This document shows positions 1-6,021 of a stretch of 8,499 nt of DNA, piece by piece. The position numbers and the translations under genes were made by a program. Within the stretch, counting starts at the first letter, position 1; each line of letters opens with the position of its first letter. Source of the DNA: Pseudorhodobacter sp. (GTDB lineage: Bacteria; Pseudomonadota; Alphaproteobacteria; Rhodobacterales; Rhodobacteraceae); contig JACMNW010000129.1 in NCBI GenBank assembly GCA_014378345.1, forward strand, positions 1 through 8,499. The letters run 5' to 3'. Under the pieces are notes generated by a model. It was given only the letters and a program-made list of their open reading frames with translations. It searched no databases and was not told the origin of the DNA.

Positions 1-679
1 GCTGGGTACCCGCTTCGACTGCCTGACCAGATACCTCGCTCAACTTTGCATTATTTGCGGTATCATCATCTGCATCTTGCTGCAGCATATCAGATGGCTT
101 TTCAGTGCTGCCGGCAGCGCCATCACTGGTCCAATTCGCATCGGCCCAAGCTGCAGCCTGTGGCGCAGGCTCGCCGCCATCCAGCTCCCATTCATCAGGT
201 CCAAAGGCGGCCCCTACAGCTGCTACAACGGCTTCAATAGTGTCTTGCGGGGGTGCGCCTGCGGCATCCACGCTGGTCAACCCATTGATGCGCGACATAG
301 CTGTTGTAAGAAAGTTTGCATCCGTAACAGTCATTTCCTGCCCAGCAGCCAAACTGTCATTTGCCGCTGAACCAGGCTCCGATTGCCGAACCGAACCAAA
401 AATGGGCAATCCGTCTACCGCACCCGTCGCAGTTGCAGATTCAATACCGTATAAAATCGTTTGCAGATTGTCTGGCTCGTGCAACCCGTCTGCACGTTCC
501 GGCAAGGCAGATCTTTCATCGGGCACAATGCGCAATGCAGGCGTCAAAATCAGTTTGGATGCCCCTTTTTGCAAGGCAGCAGACACCAGTTTATGGGTCG
601 GCCGAAGGTCTTCCGATACCAACCGGCGAATAGAAAACAAGACATCCTCGATTTCAACTGTCGTCATTGGTTCTGACAT
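1..679 (-). CDS. Hypothetical protein with PopZ/DUF2497-like N-terminal motif (partial, 3' end outside window)
   Basis: An uninterrupted frame of 226 codons runs from ATG at 679 off the left edge, so the C-terminus is missing. Near residues 9-23 it reads IEDVLFSIRRLVSED, which resembles the short amphipathic motif (EEILxSIRRIIxED) at the start of PopZ/DUF2497 polar-organising proteins of alphaproteobacteria. The rest seen is acidic, low in complexity and rich in Ala, Gly, Asp and Glu (for example GPDEWELDGGE), with no membrane segment or catalytic motif. That fits a largely disordered protein. The start has only a weak ribosome site (GAGCGG) but is the first ATG before the motif. It follows tolC by 120 bases on the same strand. 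Base composition looks somewhat lower in GC than its neighbours. A PopZ role is inference from one short motif; it may be a Rhodobacterales-specific protein of unknown function. Confidence 0.72.
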   Translation of the reverse strand, partial: MSEPMTTVEIEDVLFSIRRLVSEDLRPTHKLVSAALQKGASKLILTPALRIVPDERSALPERADGLHEPDNLQTILYGIESATATGAVDGLPIFGSVRQSEPGSAANDSLAAGQEMTVTDANFLTTAMSRINGLTSVDAAGAPPQDTIEAVVAAVGAAFGPDEWELDGGEPAPQAAAWADANWTSDGAAGSTEKPSDMLQQDADDDTANNAKLSEVSGQAVEAGTQ

Positions 680-706
680 TTACCGCTCGTTTATTTTGTT
701 GGTACA

Positions 707-735
707 ACTGTACGGGACAGACGTCCTGTACACAA
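707..735 (-). promoter_or_regulatory. Candidate promoter with imperfect palindrome upstream of the hypothetical gene
   Basis: On the minus strand a possible -35 box TTGTGT (735-730) and -10 box TACAGT (712-707) are 17 bases apart. The space between is largely filled by a 22-base imperfect palindrome (710-731: arms GTACGGGAC and GTCCTGTAC, loop AGAC, one mismatch). This could be an operator overlapping a promoter for the gene starting at 679. The boxes match the consensus weakly (3/6 and 4/6), and the assignment is inference. Confidence 0.25.
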
Positions 736-799
736 GAACTTGACGAGGATTCGTTTCCAGACCCTTAATATGTGTCGGCGGTTTCCAGCCAAGCAACAA

Positions 800-2170
800 T
801 CAGTTGCCGATTTTCTCCAAGATTTTATCCAACCTGCGCCCCTGTGCAGATGTAGCTGGCGCGGTCTTCACTGCATTGTAGTAACCCGCAGGGTCAAAAG
901 TCGGGATACCAAGGTTAAGGTGATCAACAGTCAACAAACCCATCGCGGACAGTAACACATAAACGCCGGTGTAACGGCCCGCCTCTGCCTGCAATCGCGA
1001 TGCACGTGCGTCCAGCAATTCTTGTTCGGCGTCCAGAACATCCAAGGTGGTGCGCGCACCAAGCGCCGCTTCTTCGCGCACGCCATCAAAGGCAGTTTGT
1101 GAAGCGGTAATCTGTCGGCTGCTGGCATCAATGCTGGCAGCACTGACCAACAAATTGGACCAGGCATTGCCCACATTCTGCGCCACTTGTACCGATGTCT
1201 GATGCAAACCCGACCGGGACGCATCGCGGGCCGCCAAGGATTTGCGGTATAGCGCCGACAGCTTGCCCCCCGCATACAGCGTCTGGTTCAAGATCAACCC
1301 AAGCGCTTCGGTATCCAGCCCGTCGCCATCCACCGAAAGGCTTGCCCGTGCCACCACATTGGGCTTCAGGCTGGCCTTGCCGCGCGCCACGTTCAACTCG
1401 GCAATCGTCACCTCGTGCTGCGCTTGGCGGATAGACGGATGCGTGCGTTGCGCCACGGCTTGCGCGTCTTCCATGCTGCGTGCGGTTTTTGGCGCGGCAG
1501 GCAGGCCCGCAAGCCGCCCCGGATAGGCCCCGGTCGCCGCCTTGTAACTTTCCCTTGCGACCATCAGATCACCTTGCGCCGCAGCCAGAGCCGCGCGTGA
1601 TGACGCAAGCCGCGCCTCGGAAATCGACACATCCGTGCGGGTGATTTCGCCCACTTCAAACCGGTCTTGCACCGCGCGCAATTCTTTGGTGATCAGCCGG
1701 AAGTTGCTTTCCCGAAGCGCCACAATTTCTTGTGACAACCGCACATCAACATAGGCCTGAACCGCAGACAGCAACACAGCTTGTTCTACGCCAATAAGCA
1801 CCTCGCGCGTGGCAAGAACACTTTCCTTGGCCACATCGACCGCAAGCTTGTTGCGGCCAAAATCCAGCACGGTCAGATCTGCCGTCAAACTAAGGGTGCC
1901 GCTCAGCCCTTCATTCACGCCGCGCGCGCCTGTTGGGGTCAGAAATTCTGCCCGCGCATAGCCCGCTTGCGCCGCAAAGGCGATCACCGGGCGCAGATCA
2001 GCCACCGCGATTGCGACGTCTTCATCCGCAGCCCGCAGGACAGCGCGGTTCTGGTCCAGCAGGTTGGAATTGCGGTACGCCGCAATCAAGGCATCCGCCA
2101 AGGTTTCGGCCTGCGCCATTGGCGCTGCAAGTGCAATAACCGCCACCAAAGTAGCAAAGAATTTCCGCAT
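800..2170 (-). CDS. tolC: TolC-family outer membrane efflux protein
   Basis: A 456-residue protein of the outer-membrane efflux (OEP/TolC) family, the trimeric channel-tunnel that takes substrates from an inner-membrane pump or type I secretion system across the periplasm and outer membrane. A signal peptide covers residues 1-21 (MRKFF, hydrophobic core, cleavage after AQA). The family's internal duplication shows as two copies of G-x-x-T-x-x-DV followed by a helical Glu/Ala-rich stretch: VGEITRTDVSISEARL in the first half and LGARTTLDVLDAEQEL in the second. Length is normal for the family. The ATG at 2170 gives the signal peptide at the N-terminus; the upstream AGGCAG is a modest ribosome site. 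It lies 62 bases after the pcm-like gene on the same strand, so the two may be co-transcribed. No pump or adaptor gene is nearby, so the substrate is unknown. Gene symbol is by family only. Confidence 0.93.
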   Translation of the reverse strand: MRKFFATLVAVIALAAPMAQAETLADALIAAYRNSNLLDQNRAVLRAADEDVAIAVADLRPVIAFAAQAGYARAEFLTPTGARGVNEGLSGTLSLTADLTVLDFGRNKLAVDVAKESVLATREVLIGVEQAVLLSAVQAYVDVRLSQEIVALRESNFRLITKELRAVQDRFEVGEITRTDVSISEARLASSRAALAAAQGDLMVARESYKAATGAYPGRLAGLPAAPKTARSMEDAQAVAQRTHPSIRQAQHEVTIAELNVARGKASLKPNVVARASLSVDGDGLDTEALGLILNQTLYAGGKLSALYRKSLAARDASRSGLHQTSVQVAQNVGNAWSNLLVSAASIDASSRQITASQTAFDGVREEAALGARTTLDVLDAEQELLDARASRLQAEAGRYTGVYVLLSAMGLLTVDHLNLGIPTFDPAGYYNAVKTAPATSAQGRRLDKILEKIGN

Positions 2171-2232
2171 GATGCTGCCTGCCCCGCTTACGTTTCGTCG
2201 TTACTTATCAAATAGACGTGCAAAATCCGATA

Positions 2233-2886
2233 TCAAAGGGCAAACGCCCGAACCGCCGCGAATCCCGGCAAAACCGGTGCGCCGGCGTTAAAGCCGAAAC
2301 GCCATGTTACTAGACCGCCACTTTTAAAGCCGATGCGCACAATACCCAAGGCGCCCTCCATAAAGACGCAGGCAATCCGCCCGCCATCTTTCAACTGCGC
2401 AAGCAACACCTCGGGAACTGTTTCCACCCCGCCCTGCACCGTGATCACATCGTAAGGCCCATGCTTTGCAGCACCAGCAGCCAAAGGCCCCACAATCACC
2501 GCCGCATTGTCCACGCCCTGCGCTGCAAGCACGTTTTGTGCGGCAGCAGCCATAGCCTCGGTGTCTTCCACAGCCACCACGGCATCGGCAAAACGCGCGA
2601 TCACGGCGGTGGAATAGCCCAGCCCACTGCCCAGATCCAAAACCACATCAGTCGGCTGAATATCCAATGCATCCAGCATCTTGGCCAGCGTGCGCGGTTC
2701 CAGCATCACCCGGCCCGGCGCGAAGGGCAGGTTTTCCCCCATATAGGCCGCCTCGCGCGCGGCCGCGGGCACAAAGGCTTCGCGCGGGATTGCCAGCATC
2801 GCCTCGATGATCGGAAATTTGGTCACATCTGAAGGCCGCACCTGACTATCAACCATCATCACACGCCGCGCGGAAAAGTCAGTCAT
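2233..2886 (-). CDS. pcm: Protein-L-isoaspartate O-methyltransferase family protein
   Basis: A 217-residue class I SAM-dependent methyltransferase of the PCMT family. Enzymes of this family methylate L-isoaspartyl residues in aged proteins, starting their repair in the cytoplasm. The SAM-binding motif I is VVLDLGSGLGYSTAVIA near residues 81-97, followed by the acidic end of strand 2 (VVAVEDTE). The region before it, RVMLEPRTLAKMLDAL, corresponds to the PCMT segment preceding motif I but differs from the common form. Later, VPEVLLAQLKDGGRIACVF matches the typical family stretch around strand 5. The start at 2886 is supported by the usual N-terminal pattern (ARRVMMVDSQVRPSDV); its ribosome site is poor. 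It overlaps by ATGA the end of a 35-codon open stretch upstream, hinting at former translational coupling. Activity on isoaspartate is inferred; Rhodobacterales members of this family are divergent. Confidence 0.85.
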   Translation of the reverse strand: MTDFSARRVMMVDSQVRPSDVTKFPIIEAMLAIPREAFVPAAAREAAYMGENLPFAPGRVMLEPRTLAKMLDALDIQPTDVVLDLGSGLGYSTAVIARFADAVVAVEDTEAMAAAAQNVLAAQGVDNAAVIVGPLAAGAAKHGPYDVITVQGGVETVPEVLLAQLKDGGRIACVFMEGALGIVRIGFKSGGLVTWRFGFNAGAPVLPGFAAVRAFAL

Positions 2887-2990
2887 TCTAAACCCATCAG
2901 CCTTGTGAATACCAGCGTATGTGTGCCACAGAACGCCAGCCGGGGCAACGGGCCATCACCACCAGCCCTGCGCTCCAACGCATGCTTTGG
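2883..2990 (-). other. Short open stretch overlapping the pcm start; possible remnant of an upstream gene
   Basis: Reading in the frame that ends TGA at 2883-2885 (overlapping the pcm ATG as ATGA) gives 35 sense codons, ending CGTHTLVFTRLMGLE, bounded upstream by an in-frame TGA at 2991-2993. It has no ATG at a sensible place and no ribosome site. The ATGA overlap with the next gene and the protein-like composition suggest the tail of a gene that has otherwise been lost. I do not recognise it, and it may be chance. Confidence 0.25.
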
Positions 2991-3015
2991 TCAATTGATG
3001 CGCGGATACGGCCCC

Positions 3016-3458
3016 CTACACCAAACGGGTCTTCGCCGCTGGCAGCACTTTCGTAGCCCCAACCCGTTTTGCCACCCCGCCCCGTCTTGCCACCGCCGTC
3101 ACAAACCGCTCAATATCGGCGGCCAACATGCCCGCTTGGCCATTCATCACGGCAGGGCTGGCCCTGATCAATAAACCTATCCGGCAAGGTCATGGTGCGC
3201 ACGGCAATGCCCCGGTCCAAACCGCCAGAGTTCGCCAGATAATGCAAAACCTGCGCGCCAAACCCACCTTGCGCGCCCTGTTCCAGCGTCACCGGCCCCG
3301 CCTGGTGCGCGCACAACTGGTCAATCAACCCGGTATCCAGCGGCTTGGCAAACCGCACATCGGCCACCGTCATGCTGATGCCGTTCGCCTCCAGCAAACG
3401 CCCTGGCATGCCTCGCCCCGTCCAGGCCCACCAACCCCGCCCGGTCGATGGCAAAACT
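3016..3458 (-). pseudogene. dxs: Degenerate dxs (1-deoxy-D-xylulose-5-phosphate synthase) remnant
   Basis: Three adjacent pieces in three frames read as the second half of Dxs, the thiamine-diphosphate enzyme that makes DXP from pyruvate and glyceraldehyde 3-phosphate for isoprenoids. Piece A (3458-3405) is SFAIDRAGLVGLDGARHA, the highly conserved DRAGLVGADG block of the pyrimidine-binding domain. Piece B (3403-3164) begins RLLEANGISMTVADVRFAKP and continues through LEQGAQGGFGAQVL to LPDRFIDQ, the C-terminal transketolase domain. Piece C (3161-3016) continues ASPAVMNGQAGMLAADIE and ends at TAG. Between A and B about 90 residues of a normal Dxs are missing. Between B and C a single extra base breaks the frame; removing it restores FIDQ-ASPA. 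The N-terminal half of Dxs is absent. No frame could make a working enzyme. In Rhodobacter an intact dxs follows pufX, so the position fits ancestral synteny. A working dxs elsewhere is presumed. Confidence 0.88.
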
Positions 3459-3498
3459 CGCCCCGTACGCGGGCCGGCGTAATGGCCCGAATAGATGA

Positions 3499-3522
3499 CC
3501 CACGGCGATAAAACCGCCGGGG
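3499..3522 (-). terminator. Possible stem-loop at the 3' end of the puf transcript
   Basis: Ten bases past the pufX stop, arms CGGCG (3503-3507) and CGCCG (3515-3519) enclose a 7-base loop and can extend by three G-C pairs around one bulged base. No T-run follows on the minus strand, so it is not a classic intrinsic terminator. It may instead protect the 3' end of the pufBALMX message or be incidental. Confidence 0.35.
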
Positions 3523-3531
3523 GCCGTGTGT

Positions 3532-3768
3532 TCAGGAAACGCGCACCTGGCCCGTTAACGGTTGCTCAAGATAGCTGTAGGGTGACGGTGCCTCTTTGCT
3601 TTCTGGTGGCAAAAGGCCGGAGATCACTTTCAGCACCAGGAAAAAGCCGATCAACACGCCCATCACAAGCGCCGACCAGCCTGCCCCACGCAGCATCTGC
3701 CGCAAGACCCAACTGCGTAGCAAGGCTACCTCGTTGTTGTCTTCGTGATAATAAGGTTTGTCAGTCAT
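3532..3768 (-). CDS. pufX: PufX, core-complex (RC-LH1) intrinsic membrane protein
   Basis: A 78-residue single-pass membrane protein. PufX sits in the LH1 ring around the reaction centre and keeps a gap open so ubiquinol can leave towards cytochrome bc1; in some species it also promotes core dimers. The protein has a polar, charged N-terminus (residues 1-13), an amphipathic stretch LLRSWVLRQMLRGAGW (16-31) matching the Rhodobacter pattern LRLWVAFQMMKGAGW, one membrane helix (about 32-50) with a G37xxxG41 motif, and a Pro/Ser-rich C-terminus beginning at LLPPE. Length is close to the usual 78-82. The start at 3768 is 12 bases past the pufM stop with ribosome site GGGGAAAA. PufX sequences diverge quickly, but position, topology and the conserved WV..QM..GAGW pattern leave little doubt. 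Its presence in place of pufC is the best lineage marker in the window. Confidence 0.93.
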   Translation of the reverse strand: MTDKPYYHEDNNEVALLRSWVLRQMLRGAGWSALVMGVLIGFFLVLKVISGLLPPESKEAPSPYSYLEQPLTGQVRVS

Positions 3769-3780
3769 CAGATTTTCCCC

Positions 3781-4704
3781 TTATTGCAACGGCGCATAGC
3801 CGTGGTCTTGTGCCCAGACAAACCAGTTATCAACAACGGTACCGGTCAGCAGAATGCCAATCCCACCCGTCAGTGTAACCAGCACCGCAAACCACCAGGC
3901 CCAACGGTGGATGCCTTCCATCGTGGCGTTAAACCCCATGGTCCAGCGCCAGAACAAAGCCGCCCGTTCTGATGCCGTGCCCCGGTCCACGATCTGTTCC
4001 AGTTCCCGGTCGCCGCCAAACCGGCTAACCGCCAGAATGGTCGCCCCGTGCATCGCAAACAGCAGTGCCGATCCATAAAGGAAGACAATGGAAAGCGCGT
4101 GGAACGGGTTGTAGAACAGATTGCCATAGGTCAGCGAAAAGTTGTTGGTCCAATCCAGATGGCTGAATACCCCGTAAGGCACCGCCTCTGACCAGGATCC
4201 CATAAACACTGGCCGGATCAGGCCCAACACCAACACCAACCAAATGGCACTGGCAAAGGCCCAGCTGACATGCTTGCCCATCCCCAACGCCGCCGCCCGA
4301 AGGTAGGTGCGAACCCACCATGTGCTTAGCGAAATCAGAAAGAAGAACCCCGCAATCAGGAAATAACCGCCCTGCGCCAGCGGCGGGAACCGCAGCCCCC
4401 ATTCCGGCGCCGGTGGGTCCAGTGAGAACCAAAGCAAATCACGCACAAACACCGCCGGGTTATAGCCCGCCAGATGCCAGTACCAACCGCCGATCATCAC
4501 AAACCAGATCAAGCCAGAGGCCAGTGAAATGGTGCCAAAGGTGCCCAGATAAATCGGCCCCAGTTGCGCATTGCCAAACCAACCTGCCAGTGTCGAAAAG
4601 CTGGCACCTTTGCTGCGGTTTGACAGATCGACGCCTTCAACCATCCCCATCTCCGGCGCAGATCGCACCTGAACTTGGGTAAAGATGTTCTGATACTCAG
4701 CCAT
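3781..4704 (-). CDS. pufM: Photosynthetic reaction centre M subunit
   Basis: A 307-residue five-helix membrane protein that pairs with PufL to hold the bacteriochlorophyll special pair, accessory bacteriochlorophylls, bacteriopheophytins, quinones and the non-haem iron. The N-terminus MAEYQNIFTQVQV is the family start. Pigment ligands are visible as His in VFSHLDW (accessory bacteriochlorophyll) and FYNPFH (special pair). Iron ligands are His in AMHGATIL and EGIHRWAW, with the Glu in GDRELEQI that coordinates iron only in the M subunit. It ends YAPLQ without the C-terminal extension typical of species whose reaction centre docks a PufC cytochrome, which agrees with pufX being the next gene. 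The start lies inside the last codons of pufL (8-base overlap) behind a good ribosome site (GGGAGGCG), implying translational coupling and near-equal synthesis of L and M. Confidence 0.98.
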   Translation of the reverse strand: MAEYQNIFTQVQVRSAPEMGMVEGVDLSNRSKGASFSTLAGWFGNAQLGPIYLGTFGTISLASGLIWFVMIGGWYWHLAGYNPAVFVRDLLWFSLDPPAPEWGLRFPPLAQGGYFLIAGFFFLISLSTWWVRTYLRAAALGMGKHVSWAFASAIWLVLVLGLIRPVFMGSWSEAVPYGVFSHLDWTNNFSLTYGNLFYNPFHALSIVFLYGSALLFAMHGATILAVSRFGGDRELEQIVDRGTASERAALFWRWTMGFNATMEGIHRWAWWFAVLVTLTGGIGILLTGTVVDNWFVWAQDHGYAPLQ

Positions 4705-5545
4705 TTACGCCTCCTGGGATATTCGCCCACCATGGCAGTTCCAACCACCAGTTCCACCATTCAACCCATTGGTCGAACCAGATCGTACCAGAAATGCCGA
4801 TACAAACCGCACTCCAGAACACGGCACTTAGCGCCAGAAACAGCCCCAGACGGTGAATGCCCAATGTGCCGACCGAATAGCCAATCAGATCGCGAAAGAA
4901 CGTATCCTCATGATCCGGCGTGCGCATTTCCTTACCTTTTTCAGGGTTCGCCGCCGACAGGATCAGTGATCCGTGCAGCGCCAGCGCCAAAGTGGTGGTA
5001 AAGAAGAATGTCACAGCAATCATATGTGCCGGATTGTAGTGAAAGTTACCGTATGCGTAGCCGGTGTTGCTGACCCAATCCAGATGGCTGAAAATGCCAT
5101 AAGGAAAGGCATATCCCCACGCCCCCATCAAAACCGGGCGAATGAACACCAGGGTTGAATAGGCCAGAATGGCAAAGCCAAAGCCGACCGGCACATGATA
5201 TCCCATCCCCAGCTTTCGGCAAATTTCAACTTCGCGCAACGCCCAGGATACAAAGGACGCAAACGCACAGACAGTGATGATCTGCCACAATCCACCCTCA
5301 CGCAAAGGCGCAACGGCAAGTCCCATCTCGATGGGTGGCGGATTGATCGATATCAACCACGGGTTCCACGTACCCCCGATGGCCGCACCGTAAAAAACCA
5401 GAATTGTGCCAAGGATCGCGAAAAAGAAAGTCGTGACCCCAAAGAAGCCAACGTAAAACGGCCCGACCCAAAAGTCGAACAGATCGCCGCCAACAAGCGT
5501 GCCACCCGGCACGCGATATTTCCGTTCGAAGCTGAGCAGTGCCAT
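4697..5545 (-). CDS. pufL: Photosynthetic reaction centre L subunit
   Basis: A 282-residue membrane protein, the same length as the Rhodobacter L subunit, forming the active electron-transfer branch of the type II reaction centre. It starts MALLSFERKYRVPGGTLVGG and ends WANIPGGVNG, both family signatures. Ligand histidines appear in FSHLDWVSN (accessory bacteriochlorophyll), NFHYNPAHM (special pair), LALHGSLIL and GIHRLGLF (non-haem iron). The conserved Glu that hydrogen-bonds the L-side bacteriopheophytin lies in LREVEICRKLG. The cytoplasmic loop NPEKGKEMRTPDHEDTFFRD is intact. At the usual Trp next to the accessory-pigment His this protein has Phe (GIFSHLDW instead of GIWTHLDW). The gene follows pufA by 127 bases containing a strong hairpin and overlaps pufM by 8 bases. 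The ribosome site before the ATG is moderate (GGGGACGGAAGC). Confidence 0.98.
   Translation of the reverse strand: MALLSFERKYRVPGGTLVGGDLFDFWVGPFYVGFFGVTTFFFAILGTILVFYGAAIGGTWNPWLISINPPPIEMGLAVAPLREGGLWQIITVCAFASFVSWALREVEICRKLGMGYHVPVGFGFAILAYSTLVFIRPVLMGAWGYAFPYGIFSHLDWVSNTGYAYGNFHYNPAHMIAVTFFFTTTLALALHGSLILSAANPEKGKEMRTPDHEDTFFRDLIGYSVGTLGIHRLGLFLALSAVFWSAVCIGISGTIWFDQWVEWWNWWLELPWWANIPGGVNG
5343..5356. promoter_or_regulatory. Perfect FNR/FnrL-type box inside pufL
   Basis: The sequence TTGAT-CGAT-ATCAA matches the FNR-family consensus TTGAT-N4-ATCAA at all ten specified positions. It encodes LISIN in pufL, about 190 bases into the gene, so coding constraint may explain it. FnrL controls several tetrapyrrole and puc genes in Rhodobacter, but a site inside pufL is not a recognised location. 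Function is unproven. Confidence 0.3.
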
Positions 5546-5630
5546 GCTTCCGTCCCCGCGTTTAGACTGTTCGCCCTGCCCACCTGAGAAGCAACAGTTG
5601 GAACGATAGTCCGGTGATAATTGATCGTAT

Positions 5631-5658
5631 GTCGCGGGCGGCCTGCACCGCCCGCAAC
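5631..5658 (-). promoter_or_regulatory. pufA-pufL intercistronic mRNA-stabilising hairpin
   Basis: Fourteen bases past the pufA stop the transcript can fold GUUGCGGGCGG / CCGCCCGCGAC around a 6-base loop: an 11-pair stem with one G-U pair and a perfect 8-pair GC core (5634-5641 with 5648-5655). It is not followed by a T-run. Hairpins at this exact place in Rhodobacter block 3'-to-5' decay of the pufBA segment while pufLMX is degraded, giving excess LH1 over reaction centre. The same role is inferred here from position and strength. Confidence 0.88.
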
Positions 5659-5672
5659 GAAGGTCGTGTCAC

Positions 5673-5858
5673 TTACTCTGTTGCTGCCACAGGCGCTACG
5701 CGCCCATATTTTGCTGCCGCAATATCAAACCAGTTGTAAGCGGGGTTGCTTAGCAGAACGAGGTGAATCATCGCCGCCAAAAGAAAGAGGAAAACCCCCT
5801 GCGCCACAAACACGCGACGCGGATCGAAAATTAGCCAGATCTTGTAGAACTTGCTCAT
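5673..5858 (-). CDS. pufA: Light-harvesting 1 alpha polypeptide
   Basis: A 61-residue single-helix antenna protein that, with PufB, binds bacteriochlorophyll a and carotenoid in the LH1 ring around the reaction centre. The N-terminus MSKFYKIWLIFDPRRVFVAQ is the classic alpha signature, placed on the cytoplasmic side. The membrane helix spans about residues 13-35 and contains the bacteriochlorophyll-ligand His32 in LAAMIHLVLLS. The tail YNWFDIAAAKYGRVAPVAATE is a few residues longer than the Rhodobacter sphaeroides form as I recall it. The start is 12 bases past the pufB stop with ribosome site GGGGGAAATGAG. Together with the hairpin just after it, it is the segment expected to be the most abundant puf message. 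Confidence 0.97.
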   Translation of the reverse strand: MSKFYKIWLIFDPRRVFVAQGVFLFLLAAMIHLVLLSNPAYNWFDIAAAKYGRVAPVAATE

Positions 5859-5870
5859 CTCATTTCCCCC

Positions 5871-6020
5871 TTAAAACCACGGACGCCAGAACCACACCGC
5901 TATATGCGCGACAACGGCAATGGTTGTGAACAACCAAAGCCCGCTCATGTAGACAGAGTGCAATTCCTGCGCTTGTTGGTCTGTAAGACCTGTGAAACTC
6001 AGGTCGGATCTATCAGCCAT
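5871..6020 (-). CDS. pufB: Light-harvesting 1 beta polypeptide
   Basis: A 49-residue single-helix antenna protein, partner of PufA in LH1. It reads MADRSDLSFTGLTDQQAQEL at the N-terminus, then a membrane helix with the bacteriochlorophyll-ligand His39 (VVAHIAVW), and ends in the aromatic signature WFWRPWF. Length and both motifs are those of Rhodobacter LH1 beta. The frame stays open upstream to an ATG at 6095, but the true start is the ATG at 6020: it gives the family N-terminus and is preceded at ideal distance by GGAGGA. That ribosome site overlaps the end of a small open frame (6022-6111), and a strong hairpin lies a further 25 bases upstream. Confidence 0.97.
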   Translation of the reverse strand: MADRSDLSFTGLTDQQAQELHSVYMSGLWLFTTIAVVAHIAVWFWRPWF

Positions 6021-6021
6021 A

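Noticed and set aside
105..743. Open frame of 212 codons on the plus strand near the left edge
   Set aside because: The minus strand there has a continuous frame with a recognisable N-terminal motif. The plus frame is Ser/Ala-rich antisense of it and ends beyond the gene's start.
680..799. Intrinsic terminator after tolC
   Set aside because: The only notable hairpin candidate (710-731) has a mismatch and no following T-run on the minus strand.
1023..1040. Match to the PpsR/CrtJ operator pattern TGT-N12-ACA
   Set aside because: It is the only match I found by eye and lies in the middle of tolC coding sequence, far from any photosynthesis promoter. Six fixed bases occur by chance about this often.
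3321..3503. Independent small protein starting with GTG at 3503
   Set aside because: Its middle is the Dxs block FAIDRAGLVG and the rest is out of frame, so it is a piece of the dxs remnant and not a separate gene.
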